Assembly: GCA_026706345.1 (NCBI GenBank)
Contig: JAPOYX010000142.1
Coordinates: 1 to 37,859 of the forward strand
DNA: 37,859 nucleotides
Reading direction: 5' to 3'
Source: Gemmatimonadota bacterium
GTDB lineage: Bacteria; JAAXHH01
The notes under the pieces are model-generated. The model saw only the letters and a program-made list of their open reading frames with translations, was not told the DNA's origin and searched no databases. Position numbers and translations under genes: made by a program. The stretch's first letter is position 1, and each line of letters opens with the position of its first letter. Positions 8,670 through 17,958 of the stretch are shown here, in pieces.

Positions 8670-8815
8670 GGATAATCCGGCAGCCGGTCGAGGTAAGTTG
8701 CGGATTCCGGCTAGATCGCTGGTCCGTTGCACCGGTGAGTAACTTGGTGTCGCAAAACTACCTGTAGCGTGACTGGAGTCGCAAAACCCGCAGCAAACTT
8801 GTGTCGCGGTGTCGA
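8670..8815. repeat. Gap with three degenerate TGxxGTCGCAAAAC-like copies
   Basis: The 146 bases between the convergent transporter and aldolase genes hold TGGTGTCGCAAAAC (8745-8758, allowing one base) and TGGAGTCGCAAAAC (8774-8787), plus a weaker copy at 8796-8809. No gene or convincing terminator is seen. Confidence 0.45.
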
Positions 8816-9748
8816 CTAGTGGTAGTCCCGCAATGGCTCCACCGCCTCGGCCACGCGGTCGGCAATGTCCCGTGGCACCCGCGGATTGAAGGGCCCGCCT
8901 TCGCCCGCCGCAACGTCCTCCCATCCCCCGATGATCATCGCCTCGATCACCGCCGAATAGTTGTACTGCCGGCCGTTCATGAACCGCAGATGTTCAAGGT
9001 CTGAAATGAGGGCTTCCACGCGGGACGATTCCGCGAGGTCGCCCCGGCGCTGGGCGTTGTTGATCTCGTCGGCCGCGCGTGCGGCGACGATGGCAATGCC
9101 CGAGGTGTGGCCCCGGGCACCCATTTCGGCCGCCCGGGTGCTCCGGTCTCCGATCCCCCACATGACGATACCGTCATCGCCGATGCCCTCAATGAGCGGG
9201 GCGACTTCTTCTTCGCTCGTGCCCACTTTCACACCGACCATGTGGGGCGAATCCCTGACCAGACGGATGATCGGGTTCACGTAATCCGCGGACCGCATGT
9301 ACAGAAGGAAGCGTGCGCCGCAGTCTGTGCCGAGCCGCTCGGCGAAGGCCATGTAGTCGTCGTAGGTCGCTTCGTGATCGGCCACGCCGGTAAGCGGCAT
9401 GATGAGGTACACGTCCGGCGGACGCGGCAGGACCGATTGCCCGCGAACGAGCTCCTCGGCCTGGGAAATCGGATTCGGCACGATGCCGGACATCAGGAAT
9501 CCGCCCTCTCCCATCTCTTCCCCCGTCGCCGCGATGACCCGCATCTGGTCTTCGAAGGAGAAATGGTGGATCAGGCTCGTTCCCGCGATCCCGATCACCC
9601 GCTTCCGGTTCCCGTCGAGGTGGTTGTTCTCCATCAGGTAACGGATGTTTTTACGATGGCCGTCGAGGTCGATTACGCCGCCTTTGTAGGGCACGATGGG
9701 TATGGCGGTGACGGAATTGAGCGTGTCGTACAGTGCTTCGCTTTGCAT
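8816..9748 (-). CDS. DapA-family (class I) aldolase/lyase
   Basis: A 310-residue TIM-barrel protein of the dihydrodipicolinate synthase/N-acetylneuraminate lyase family. These enzymes form a Schiff base with a keto-acid and cleave or join C-C bonds. The Schiff-base Lys is at 174 (VGVKVGT) and the partner Tyr at 150 (FLLYMRS). The usual PYY motif of true DapA is replaced by IMPLTG, which argues against lysine synthesis and for sugar-acid breakdown. I start it at ATG 9748 because AAAGGA lies 9 bases ahead; an upstream-extended frame to 9808 lacks such a site. It is the third gene of a minus-strand set with an enolase-type dehydratase and a metallo-hydrolase. Confidence 0.85.
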   Translation of the reverse strand: MQSEALYDTLNSVTAIPIVPYKGGVIDLDGHRKNIRYLMENNHLDGNRKRVIGIAGTSLIHHFSFEDQMRVIAATGEEMGEGGFLMSGIVPNPISQAEELVRGQSVLPRPPDVYLIMPLTGVADHEATYDDYMAFAERLGTDCGARFLLYMRSADYVNPIIRLVRDSPHMVGVKVGTSEEEVAPLIEGIGDDGIVMWGIGDRSTRAAEMGARGHTSGIAIVAARAADEINNAQRRGDLAESSRVEALISDLEHLRFMNGRQYNYSAVIEAMIIGGWEDVAAGEGGPFNPRVPRDIADRVAEAVEPLRDYH

Positions 9749-9811
9749 TGATCGGGATCCTTTCGTCAGCGTAGCCGAGGTTCTTGTGGCCACCAATCCA
9801 GCAGCCATGGA

Positions 9812-10909
9812 TCAGGCCGCCATCGGGTCGACGCGGTATGCTTCCACGACCCCGGGCTCCAGGCTCAGGCCGAGGCCCGGACTGTCAGGGATATTGATCC
9901 GCCCGTTTACCACCTGTTCCGCAGGCGATACGAGCCCCTCGCGCCAGGGTACCTGTCCCCAGGCGTATTCGAGGATGAGAAACGCGGGGTGGGAGGCCAT
10001 GATCTGAACGTGCGCCGCGACGGTGACCGGACCGAAGGGACCGTGCGGCGCGGTCAGTTGCCCCCGGCTTTCGGCGATCGAGGCGATCTTCTTCAGTTCT
10101 CCGATGCCGCCCGCGACTGTGACGTCGGGCATGATGACGTCCATGGCCCGGGCGCCGAAGAGGGGCCAGAATCCCTCGATGAGCATGGCCCTTTCCCCGC
10201 CGGCAATCCGACACCCGGTTGCCCTTTTGATCTGCCTGTATCCATCCAGGTCCCGCTCCCCCACCGGCTCTTCGAGCCAGTACAAGTCGACGCCGCGCAA
10301 TCCGTCCACGATCCGGCAGGCTTCATCCAGCGAGAAACGGCCGTAGCAGTCGAGGAGCAGGTTGATGTCCGGCCCGATGGCCTCCCGCACGGCGTGTACG
10401 CACTGCAGTCCGTGATCTATCAGTGTCGCGCCCGATCCCAAGCGGCCGTCGAACGGCGCGATCTTCACCGCGGTATGTCCATCACCGACGGCGCCCGTGG
10501 CCTGGCGGACGAAGTCGTCCGGCGTGCCCTCCAGCGCGGCCCGGGTGACGTTGGCGTAAACGGGGATGCTGTCCCGGCACTTTCCTCCGAGCAGGGCGTG
10601 GACCGGGGCGTCAAGCGACTTCCCGAGAATATCCCACAGGCCCTGCTCGAAGGCGCACAGCGCATGCACGGCGGGCCGGTCTTCCGGACGCGGTTTCAGG
10701 CTCGCGGCCAGTTGTTCTATCCGTCTCGGATCCTTGCCGACAACCTCCTGCTCGATTTTCCGCAGCGCGCCCAAGACCGCGCTTCTCGGCGCCGACGGGT
10801 TGAGCTCACCCAGTCCATCCACGCCGTCGTCGGTCCGGACGTGCACGAATACCCAGTGATGCTGTCCGTTCACGTCCACCGCGTCGATATCGATGCCCGT
10901 TATATGCAT
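9812..10909 (-). CDS. Enolase-superfamily sugar-acid dehydratase (mandelate racemase group)
   Basis: A 365-residue mandelate racemase/muconate lactonising enzyme family protein. Metal ligands are D187 (LLLDCYG), E213 (WLEEPV) and E239 (AGGERA). K149 sits in VKIAPFD, and a D262/H289 pair (MPDVTVAGG, APHGPFGP) marks the MR-type acid/base dyad. Such enzymes pull a proton next to a carboxylate; most of the group dehydrate sugar acids to 2-keto-3-deoxy acids. That product would be a natural substrate for the DapA-type aldolase encoded 63 bases downstream. The ribosome site is weak, so the start is less certain than the identity. The precise sugar acid is unknown. Confidence 0.88.
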   Translation of the reverse strand: MHITGIDIDAVDVNGQHHWVFVHVRTDDGVDGLGELNPSAPRSAVLGALRKIEQEVVGKDPRRIEQLAASLKPRPEDRPAVHALCAFEQGLWDILGKSLDAPVHALLGGKCRDSIPVYANVTRAALEGTPDDFVRQATGAVGDGHTAVKIAPFDGRLGSGATLIDHGLQCVHAVREAIGPDINLLLDCYGRFSLDEACRIVDGLRGVDLYWLEEPVGERDLDGYRQIKRATGCRIAGGERAMLIEGFWPLFGARAMDVIMPDVTVAGGIGELKKIASIAESRGQLTAPHGPFGPVTVAAHVQIMASHPAFLILEYAWGQVPWREGLVSPAEQVVNGRINIPDSPGLGLSLEPGVVEAYRVDPMAA

Positions 10910-10984
10910 GGCTCGTAGATGGCGATTCCCCCGGGATCGGCGGCGGTCCGCCGCGACACCATGAGAACCGGATGACTACCGGCC

Positions 10985-11776
10985 TCAGGGGCTGTACACC
11001 GTGGACTGGTTGTACGGAATGACCAGGGGCTCCGGTCCGCCCTCCGGCAGATGGGAAGCCCATTCAACGGGATCGTAGTCGCGCGCCACGAAACAGGCGT
11101 AGTGAGCGGGAACGGCGGCTTTCAACCCGAGGGAAACGGCGATGCGCGCCGATCCGTCGAAGAAAGGGAATTCCCCCTCGTTCGGATGATTGGTCAGAAA
11201 CCCGATCTGCGGCCGCAGCGCCCGCACCGGTGCGAGGAGGGATTCGTGGTCGGCGAAGGTGTTGACCGGATCGCCGGAGATGTACACGCGGACCGATCCG
11301 ATTTCGACGACGTATCCCAGGTGCTGCACGTCGGGTGGCGCGATGCCGTCGTCGGGAAGGCCTTCAGGCGGTTTGGCCCACACCGTATGTGCCTTCGATG
11401 AACCCATTTCGGCGGTGTCTCCCGCGGTAACGACCGTCATGCGCCCGGCATCGAAACCTGCCTCTCGAAGCGCGTCTATGCTCTCGATCGGTCCCACGTA
11501 GCGGACCTCCGGATAGTCGGCCGCCAGGCGCTCCAGCGATTCCAGGCAGGTGTGATCGCCGTGGTTGTGGGTCAGGAGCACGTAGTCGGTCTTCAGCGTC
11601 CCTTCGTCCAGGGGCGCCCGGGCATGGACGAAGCGGTCCGCAGGCCTTTCTCGGGGGTAGTAGGGATCGACCTGGATCACCGTGCCGTCCGGATGCTTCA
11701 GTCCGAAAGAGCTCTGTCCGAACCAGTGTATGCCCACGCTACCGGCGGGCACGTGCAGGTCTTCGAAGGGATGCAT
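10985..11776 (-). CDS. MBL-fold metallo-hydrolase (UlaG-like)
   Basis: A 263-residue metallo-beta-lactamase-fold protein. The metal motif THNHGDH gives H70, H72, D74 and H75; further ligand candidates are the Asp of ISGDPVN and the His of TNHPNEGE and PAHYACF. The closest recognisable relatives are UlaG-type enzymes (L-ascorbate-6-phosphate lactonase) and their uncharacterised kin. I chose ATG 11776, which has AAAGGA 8 bases ahead; a TTG 30 bases upstream at 11806 is in frame but lacks a ribosome site. First gene of the minus-strand trio with the dehydratase and aldolase, so a lactonase role in sugar-acid use is plausible but inferred. Confidence 0.85.
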   Translation of the reverse strand: MHPFEDLHVPAGSVGIHWFGQSSFGLKHPDGTVIQVDPYYPRERPADRFVHARAPLDEGTLKTDYVLLTHNHGDHTCLESLERLAADYPEVRYVGPIESIDALREAGFDAGRMTVVTAGDTAEMGSSKAHTVWAKPPEGLPDDGIAPPDVQHLGYVVEIGSVRVYISGDPVNTFADHESLLAPVRALRPQIGFLTNHPNEGEFPFFDGSARIAVSLGLKAAVPAHYACFVARDYDPVEWASHLPEGGPEPLVIPYNQSTVYSP

Positions 11777-12000
11777 GCGGGATTTCCTTTCTGACCAGTT
11801 GCTCAAGGTGTCATTTATTCATGGGCTGATGGGCACCGGAGAACTTAGTGTTTCAGTGCCCTCGTGTCAAGCAGGGCCCGAGGGTTCGGGCCGTGCTGCA
11901 CGCGCTCGGGGATTCATTACAATTCGTCCGGATTACAGGTCATCGGAGCGCCTTGATTTGCCTTGCCTCGGTCGGTAGTCCACCTTAGACTGAACGGACC
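11777..12000. promoter_or_regulatory. Divergent intergenic region with candidate pcm promoter
   Basis: The 224 bases separate the metallo-hydrolase trio from pcm. On the plus strand TTGCCT (11963-11968), a 17-base spacer and TAGACT (11986-11991) form a modest promoter whose start would fall near 11998, only about 3 bases before the annotated pcm ATG. No clear promoter for the minus-strand trio was found. Confidence 0.4.
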
Positions 12001-12660
12001 ATGCTGTTATCCCGTTTTTTCAGGAAAAGAGGGCCGGATGCGGCTCCCGTTTCTCCCCAGGAACGGATGATCGAGGAGCAGATCCGGGGACGCGGACTCG
12101 ACGAACCCCGGATGATCGACGCCATGCGCGCCGTGCCGCGGCACCGGTTCATTTCCGAGGCGTACCGAGCGCACGCCTACGAAGACTGCGCCGTATCTCT
12201 CGACCTGGGACAGACCGTGTCCCAACCCTATATCGTAGGACTTATGACCCGGCTGCTCGAAGCGAATGAAACGGACCGGATCCTGGAAATCGGCACGGGA
12301 TCCGGCTACCAGACCGCCATCCTGGCACGGCTCGCCCGGTCCGTATACACGGTGGAGCGGCTGTCCGTCCTGGGGCAGCGGGCCCGGAAGACCCTCCAGT
12401 CCCTGGGTTATGACAATATCCATTACCGGATCGGAGACGGCCACAATGGGTGGCTTGAGGAAGCGCCCTTCGACGGCATCATGGTGACGGCGGCGCCGAG
12501 TGTGTTGCCCGAAGCACTGTTTGAGCAGTTGAAGGACGGTGGGAAAATGGTCATCCCAATCGGCGAAGAACTTTATACCGTGACGCGGTCGGGTGAAGAG
12601 GCGGTCAAAGTGCACCACGGCGGCGTGCGGTTCGTGCCGATGGTGAAGGAGGGGGAATAG
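12001..12660 (+). CDS. pcm: Protein-L-isoaspartate O-methyltransferase
   Basis: A 219-residue SAM-dependent enzyme that repairs isoaspartyl damage in aged proteins. It has the family signature QTVSQPYIV (71-79) and the SAM motif LEIGTGSGYQTA starting at residue 95, followed by YTVER. The start is ambiguous: ATG 12001 has no ribosome site and lies next to a candidate transcription start (leaderless), whereas ATG 12067 (MIEEQIRGRGL) has AGGAAC just ahead and gives a protein of about 197 residues. Family members usually begin a few residues before this EEQI segment, so either start fits. Confidence 0.93.
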   Translation: MLLSRFFRKRGPDAAPVSPQERMIEEQIRGRGLDEPRMIDAMRAVPRHRFISEAYRAHAYEDCAVSLDLGQTVSQPYIVGLMTRLLEANETDRILEIGTGSGYQTAILARLARSVYTVERLSVLGQRARKTLQSLGYDNIHYRIGDGHNGWLEEAPFDGIMVTAAPSVLPEALFEQLKDGGKMVIPIGEELYTVTRSGEEAVKVHHGGVRFVPMVKEGE

Positions 12661-12759
12661 GGGCCTGATCATCGGAGGTGGAGGTTGGCCAAGAATCGGT
12701 GTTAGTTGTTTGTTGGAAATGATCGACGTAGAAGATAGACACCTCTGAAGCCAGGATCA

Positions 12760-15700
12760 TTACTGATTTGGCTCGAACACAAGTTCCGGTACTACAACCT
12801 CCCATGTGTCGCATTTCGCACTGTCACGGTATTCGGCCTGCGATGCTTCGCGGCTCCAGGACACAATCGCGAAAACAGACGCGGAACCGCCCTCTGATCC
12901 ACTTGGTGGCTCAAATGTTCTGGCAAGACGCCCTACCACCGTTCCTTTTTGGTCAAGAAGTTCCCAGGGTCCGTGCTCGGTGATCCGCGTTGAAAGTGGA
13001 TCGCCGTGCGACAAGGATGAAATAGCACGATGGACTGCGTGGTTGGAATGGAATCGCCCCGCATACCCCAGGTTTATTTCACGCAGACTGGGACGCCGAT
13101 ATTGACGAGCGAGTTCTCTGGTAGGCTTTTGCACTCCGTCCTGTGATCGGTAAAGTATCGATCCATTGTTCGTTCGAAAGGCAAAGGGCAGTGAACGCAA
13201 ATCTCCGGTGTATACTGGGGAATCCGGTTCCTGCACGAGATTTCGCTGCCCGTGATGGCCCATTGAGGAAGGTCCCTGAAAACGCACCGTTGCAAGGGTC
13301 TGTTTGGCACGGGTCATGGACACGTAAAAGAGCCTGCGAGGTGCATCTGGATCTTCATCTTTGTCGACTTTGTCCCAACCACCGTCAAGCACCACTACGT
13401 GTTCAAACTCCAGACCTTTTGCACGGTGTGCCGTAAGCAGCAAAAGGCCATGTTGGCGCCGGCGGGCATCACGTCCCCATTCCGCAAGCCACTCTATGAA
13501 GTGATCCAAAGGAACTTCCCCAACGCCTGATTCCAACGCAAAATCATCCAACGCCGATTGCATCAATTCCTTCCAAGGTCCCGTGGGTACAGTCTTCAAG
13601 CAGTAAGAAAGGTCTGTACTGCTCACCGACCGGCTTTCTCGGTGATGCAACTGGTCGATAAACAATCGTGTCTCGCGCAGGTGCCAGAAACTCGGGATTT
13701 CTTCATTTCCCAAATGTACCGGGATTTCTGAGACCTCGCAGAGCGCTCTTACAGGATCCAGGAATTTCCACTCGCGCGCGATAACCGCACATTCGGACCA
13801 ATTCCAGTCTGGAGAGAGTGATTCAAGACGCTTCAGTTCTCTGATAGCGACTTGGGCTTGCGATATCGGATCGCGTCTGGCATGCAGAATCTGAACCCGG
13901 CCTTTAGAGACCGGATCGAGTGAATCCCACTTTCCGCCTTCGGGGGTTTTCGCACGGGCACGGTCAATACGGATAGGATGTTGCGACTTCATCCTGTTAC
14001 GGGCTGAATCGATAATGGTGTTTGCTGTTGTAATGATATGGCCGGTGGAACGATAGTTTTCGACAAGAAACATCGGTTTGGGTCCGTAATCCTCCTCGAA
14101 TCGTCGGATGAACTTCACTGAAGCCCCGTTGAAGGTATAGATGTTCTGATCATCGTCACCGACGGCAAAGAGGGTGAGTTTGCGGTCCTCATCCTGAAGT
14201 GTTCGCCCCGCTAACGCCGAAATCAACTCATATTGATCTTTGCCTATGTCCTGATATTCATCTACCAGTATCCATCGGAAACCCGCGAGAAGTCGGTCCC
14301 GTTGATCGTCCGCTTCTTCCTCTTCAAGACCCTCCCCGTGCAGCAAAGCTACTGCCTGACGCAGAACTTTCCGGAATTCATCATCGTCGAGCGTTTTCCT
14401 TTCTCGCTCCCGAAAGCTGACGCCTACGATTCGCATAGCGAGCGCATGACAGGTTAGCACAGTAACCCCGCGAGCGTCGTCACCGATCAGTTCCTTCAAG
14501 CGTCGACGTATCTCAACGGCAGCGTGTCGATTGTACGCCAGGGCAAGGATTCCTCGGGGATTCTCCCGTCTTACCCGTACGAGGTAGGCTATTCGATGCA
14601 CAAGTACGCGTGTCTTACCTGATCCGGGTCCAGCAAGAACCAGCATATTCATTTGTTCATGGTCATCTGCGACGATTCTTTGCTGGCTGGGATTCTTCAA
14701 ACTCTCGACGATGGCTCGCCACGATTCGGGCGTGGTCTCCCGTTCGGTTTCTTTTTCACGACTAGGCAGCCAACGCCGTAGGAAATCATCTTGTTTCAGG
14801 CTGAAGTACTCCATGGCCAGTCGCAGCGCTTCGGCCATGTCCTTAAGCCCGCGCTGCGCGAATTCAGCCATTACATGGATTTGACGAACCTGTCCTTTGT
14901 AGTGTTGATTGAGTGGTTCGAAATCTACTTTGGCAAACCCCCTTCTGTCTTCTGCCAGTTTGATGGTCATAGCGGGACGGAATACCGCGAGGCCCTTGTG
15001 AAGACGAATGACCTCCTGCTCATGCAGCCAGAGGAGCGCACGGTCCAAAAGCTTCTCCGGCTTCTTACTATCAAGAAAAAGGTCGGACGTAATCGCGGCC
15101 AATAGCTTGCCCAGCGTAGTTTCGACGAGTAGATCAGTGCCTTGTCTGCCGGCTGGGAGACCGGAAAGCAGACTTTCCAGGAGGCTCCCCGCCCCATTTC
15201 TCCTTCGTGATGCAAGCTCCTCCAGGTCCGACCAGGAGCGCCTTAACGTCACCTGCACGGTATCCATGTTAGTACGCCTTACCCCGAGGCTTCCAGCGTC
15301 GCCACCTTCACCGCGTCCGTCAAAGGCGATACTGTGTAGTATGCGCCAAATACGTTCAGGGAGCGGGTTTTCAACACCATTGGCTCTCAATAAATCCGAT
15401 GCTACGCGCAAATGTAGCGGCCATCTTTCTCCGATACTGATATCCGGAGCTGTTTCACGCATCAGTGAAATCAGTTTGGTTTCCAACTCGGCAGCCTCAT
15501 TGAACCGCTTCTGCGACGATCTGACCACACCTGAGTGAACAAAGGCTGTGAGTGCCGTATCGTTGCTGGCGATGCCTACCCGTTCCAGGTCGTACATAGC
15601 GCCGCGAACGGCTTCGGCACTTAACCCGGAGATTCCCATGAGTTCGTCGGTAGATATGCCTTCATCCGGATCCGCATCGATCAGTGTTTCGGCGATGCTG

Positions 15701-17931
15701 AGCAGTCTTTTGCGATAGTCTTCGGCGATATTCATTTTCGATAACCGATTCTGTGCTTCCTCCACAGAATCCACCCTCAACGACGAAGGAAAGACCTGCA
15801 CTCTATTCTCTTCCCGGGTCAATAAGACCGCCTCTTCAAGCCATGAGACCGCAGTTCGTACCCGGGTATCATCCGTGGTAGAGTCTCTTTCGAATACCTT
15901 CTCATCATCCTCGCCAAGTATCTCGCCGGGTGTAGCCACGACCTCGCCATTCAATCGCTTCTTTCGGTCCAGGTTACGAAGTGACCTGAGAACGCCATGG
16001 ATTTCTTGTCGAGTAAGTCTTGACCGTGCCGACATCCCGAATTGCCGTTCGATGTCCTCAGGTGAATACAATAGCACGCAAAGCGCTGCCTGACGGTCAC
16101 GTCCGGCACGTCCTGCTTCTTGCAGGTAGTTCTCCAACGACCCTGGAATGTCTGCGTGGATTACAAGGCGGACGTCCGGCTTGTCAATTCCCATGCCGAA
16201 TGCATTCGTTGCGGTCACTACTCGTAATTCACCATTTGTAAAGCGATGCTGTACGTCCTTCTTGGTCTCCGGAGGCCGCCCCGCATGAAAAAAGTCAGCC
16301 GCTATTTCTTTATCCTGAAGGAACTCCGCAATCTCTTCGGTCTGACGTCGTGACGCACAATATATGATTGCGCCGCCAGGCCTTGCTTGAGGCAGGTTTG
16401 TCGTCAAAATGTGATGAATGTGTGCGAACTTCTCCCCGCCCGTTGTCGGAATTACCGTAAATTCCAGATTCGTGCGATGAGTGCCGCCGTCAAGAACCTT
16501 CAGTTCGATACCGAGTTCTTCCTTGAAATGCTGTTTGATGTCCGCCACTACATCGGGTTTGGCTGTTGCGGTCAAACACATTACAGGGGGTATCGACTGC
16601 TTTCCGGCTCTTTCGCGGATGAATCGTCCCACGTAACGGTAGTCCGGCCGGAAGTCGTGTCCCCACTTTGAAAGGCAGTGGGCTTCATCCAATACCCAGC
16701 CACCGATCTCACGCTGATCGATCACGCGTCGGACCGCGGTGCTGCGCAGTTGCTCTGGTGAGATGAGCAGGATTCCTGCATCGCCAAGACGAACGCGATC
16801 AAGTGCATCTTTCCGTTCCGGCAGGCTCAACAGTCCGTTAACGGCCACACACGAACCGACGCCCTGTGCCTCCAGACCCGACACCTGGTCTTCCATGAGT
16901 GCGACTAATGGTGAGATCACAACCGTTAAAGCGCCGGTCTTGTCATAGCGAGACAATGCGGGTATCTGATAACACAGGGATTTGCCCGTTCCGGTGGGCA
17001 GTATGCCCAACAAGTGTCGGCAGGACATTGCTTCTTCAATGATGACCTGTTGCATGGGACGACCATCAGCGTCCTTTGGATCTGGACGGTATTCGTCAAA
17101 ACGGAACCATCGTTTGAGTTCTTTTCGAGGATCGTGTCTTTCGCTGCACCAGTCACAGTCCGATTTGCCGCAGGGCGTGTCCCTGAGTTTCCGTACATAT
17201 TCACCAGCTTGCGGATACTGGTGTCGAACCCAGGGTGGCATAACCGAATTGCCTCCCGACACGGACAACCAGGCCAATGCGTACGCAAGGGGCCATCCAT
17301 CGGGATTTTCCTGGCTCAGAACACTTTGACCGTGGTTCGCGACTGCGTTTCCTTCTAGATGGTTTCGGATCGCTTCAATCGCGGCCGAACGGGCTGGTCG
17401 TTCCGCTCCGCGTATATCGGTGAAAACGTCCTCGAAGCCCGTACCATTGGAATTTATGGAAGTCAGGTAATGCCAGGCGGCAAGCAATTCCGCGGACGCA
17501 TTCTGAAATGCATTGTATTGGTTACTTAAGACTTCTATTACGAGACGGGCGTCCAATTCGGGGTCGTTTATGCGACCTTTCTTAAGTTGGCCATCCTGAT
17601 AGTGTTTGACGAGGTAATGATAAGGATTACGGGGAAAGGCAAGAGGGTTGAGCCATAGTGTATCCACCGCCGGTAATTGCAGTACTGCAAGATCCGGCTT
17701 CACGGCTCGCAGGTGTGGTAGATCGAAATAGATCAGATTGTGTCCGAGGAGGAAATCAGTTCCAGTTGCGAATTCGTCAAGTTCAGCCAGTGCTGCATTC
17801 AGGTTCCCCTTGCTATATGTCATGGACCCATTGACCCCTGGACGCACGGCAGCAAATGCGCGTATCCGTCCATCTTTCTTGTTTACTTCGAGGTCAAGAG
17901 ACAGACAGCGCGGGAGTAAGGTGGAGTCCAT
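12760..17931 (-). CDS. Triple fusion: DEDD exonuclease-like, RecQ helicase, UvrD-type helicase
   Basis: A 1723-residue protein that joins three DNA-processing modules. Residues 8-135 resemble a DnaQ/DEDD 3'-5' exonuclease: D13 and E15 (SLDLEV), N65 and D70 (GHNLIYFD), D127 (PELDAR). A C254-x4-C259-x2-C262-x3-H266 cluster may bind zinc. The RecQ SF2 core follows, with Walker A LPTGTGKS 311-318, DEAH 415-418 and QEAGRAGRD 604-612, then a winged-helix-like region to about 800. The SF1A core has AGPGSGKT 1100-1107, DEYQD 1224-1228, TAHRAKGLEFE from 1500 and FYVSMTRAK from 1535. Residues about 800-1070 and 1575-1723 are unassigned. It starts 27 bases after the preceding gene without a clear ribosome site. 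Lower GC than its flanks suggests transfer. Repair or anti-phage roles are both possible. Confidence 0.9.
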   Translation of the reverse strand: MDSTLLPRCLSLDLEVNKKDGRIRAFAAVRPGVNGSMTYSKGNLNAALAELDEFATGTDFLLGHNLIYFDLPHLRAVKPDLAVLQLPAVDTLWLNPLAFPRNPYHYLVKHYQDGQLKKGRINDPELDARLVIEVLSNQYNAFQNASAELLAAWHYLTSINSNGTGFEDVFTDIRGAERPARSAAIEAIRNHLEGNAVANHGQSVLSQENPDGWPLAYALAWLSVSGGNSVMPPWVRHQYPQAGEYVRKLRDTPCGKSDCDWCSERHDPRKELKRWFRFDEYRPDPKDADGRPMQQVIIEEAMSCRHLLGILPTGTGKSLCYQIPALSRYDKTGALTVVISPLVALMEDQVSGLEAQGVGSCVAVNGLLSLPERKDALDRVRLGDAGILLISPEQLRSTAVRRVIDQREIGGWVLDEAHCLSKWGHDFRPDYRYVGRFIRERAGKQSIPPVMCLTATAKPDVVADIKQHFKEELGIELKVLDGGTHRTNLEFTVIPTTGGEKFAHIHHILTTNLPQARPGGAIIYCASRRQTEEIAEFLQDKEIAADFFHAGRPPETKKDVQHRFTNGELRVVTATNAFGMGIDKPDVRLVIHADIPGSLENYLQEAGRAGRDRQAALCVLLYSPEDIERQFGMSARSRLTRQEIHGVLRSLRNLDRKKRLNGEVVATPGEILGEDDEKVFERDSTTDDTRVRTAVSWLEEAVLLTREENRVQVFPSSLRVDSVEEAQNRLSKMNIAEDYRKRLLSIAETLIDADPDEGISTDELMGISGLSAEAVRGAMYDLERVGIASNDTALTAFVHSGVVRSSQKRFNEAAELETKLISLMRETAPDISIGERWPLHLRVASDLLRANGVENPLPERIWRILHSIAFDGRGEGGDAGSLGVRRTNMDTVQVTLRRSWSDLEELASRRRNGAGSLLESLLSGLPAGRQGTDLLVETTLGKLLAAITSDLFLDSKKPEKLLDRALLWLHEQEVIRLHKGLAVFRPAMTIKLAEDRRGFAKVDFEPLNQHYKGQVRQIHVMAEFAQRGLKDMAEALRLAMEYFSLKQDDFLRRWLPSREKETERETTPESWRAIVESLKNPSQQRIVADDHEQMNMLVLAGPGSGKTRVLVHRIAYLVRVRRENPRGILALAYNRHAAVEIRRRLKELIGDDARGVTVLTCHALAMRIVGVSFRERERKTLDDDEFRKVLRQAVALLHGEGLEEEEADDQRDRLLAGFRWILVDEYQDIGKDQYELISALAGRTLQDEDRKLTLFAVGDDDQNIYTFNGASVKFIRRFEEDYGPKPMFLVENYRSTGHIITTANTIIDSARNRMKSQHPIRIDRARAKTPEGGKWDSLDPVSKGRVQILHARRDPISQAQVAIRELKRLESLSPDWNWSECAVIAREWKFLDPVRALCEVSEIPVHLGNEEIPSFWHLRETRLFIDQLHHRESRSVSSTDLSYCLKTVPTGPWKELMQSALDDFALESGVGEVPLDHFIEWLAEWGRDARRRQHGLLLLTAHRAKGLEFEHVVVLDGGWDKVDKDEDPDAPRRLFYVSMTRAKQTLATVRFQGPSSMGHHGQRNLVQEPDSPVYTGDLRSLPFAFRTNNGSILYRSQDGVQKPTRELARQYRRPSLREINLGYAGRFHSNHAVHRAISSLSHGDPLSTRITEHGPWELLDQKGTVVGRLARTFEPPSGSEGGSASVFAIVSWSREASQAEYRDSAKCDTWEVVVPELVFEPNQ

Positions 17932-17958
17932 GTTCGATGCGATGTGCGACAGTTCAGG

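Noticed and set aside
7560-8924. Long minus-strand frame opposite the OPT-like transporter
   Set aside because: Low-complexity Gly/Arg/Asp/His composition and no recognisable fold; the plus strand has clear membrane helices and a strong ribosome site.
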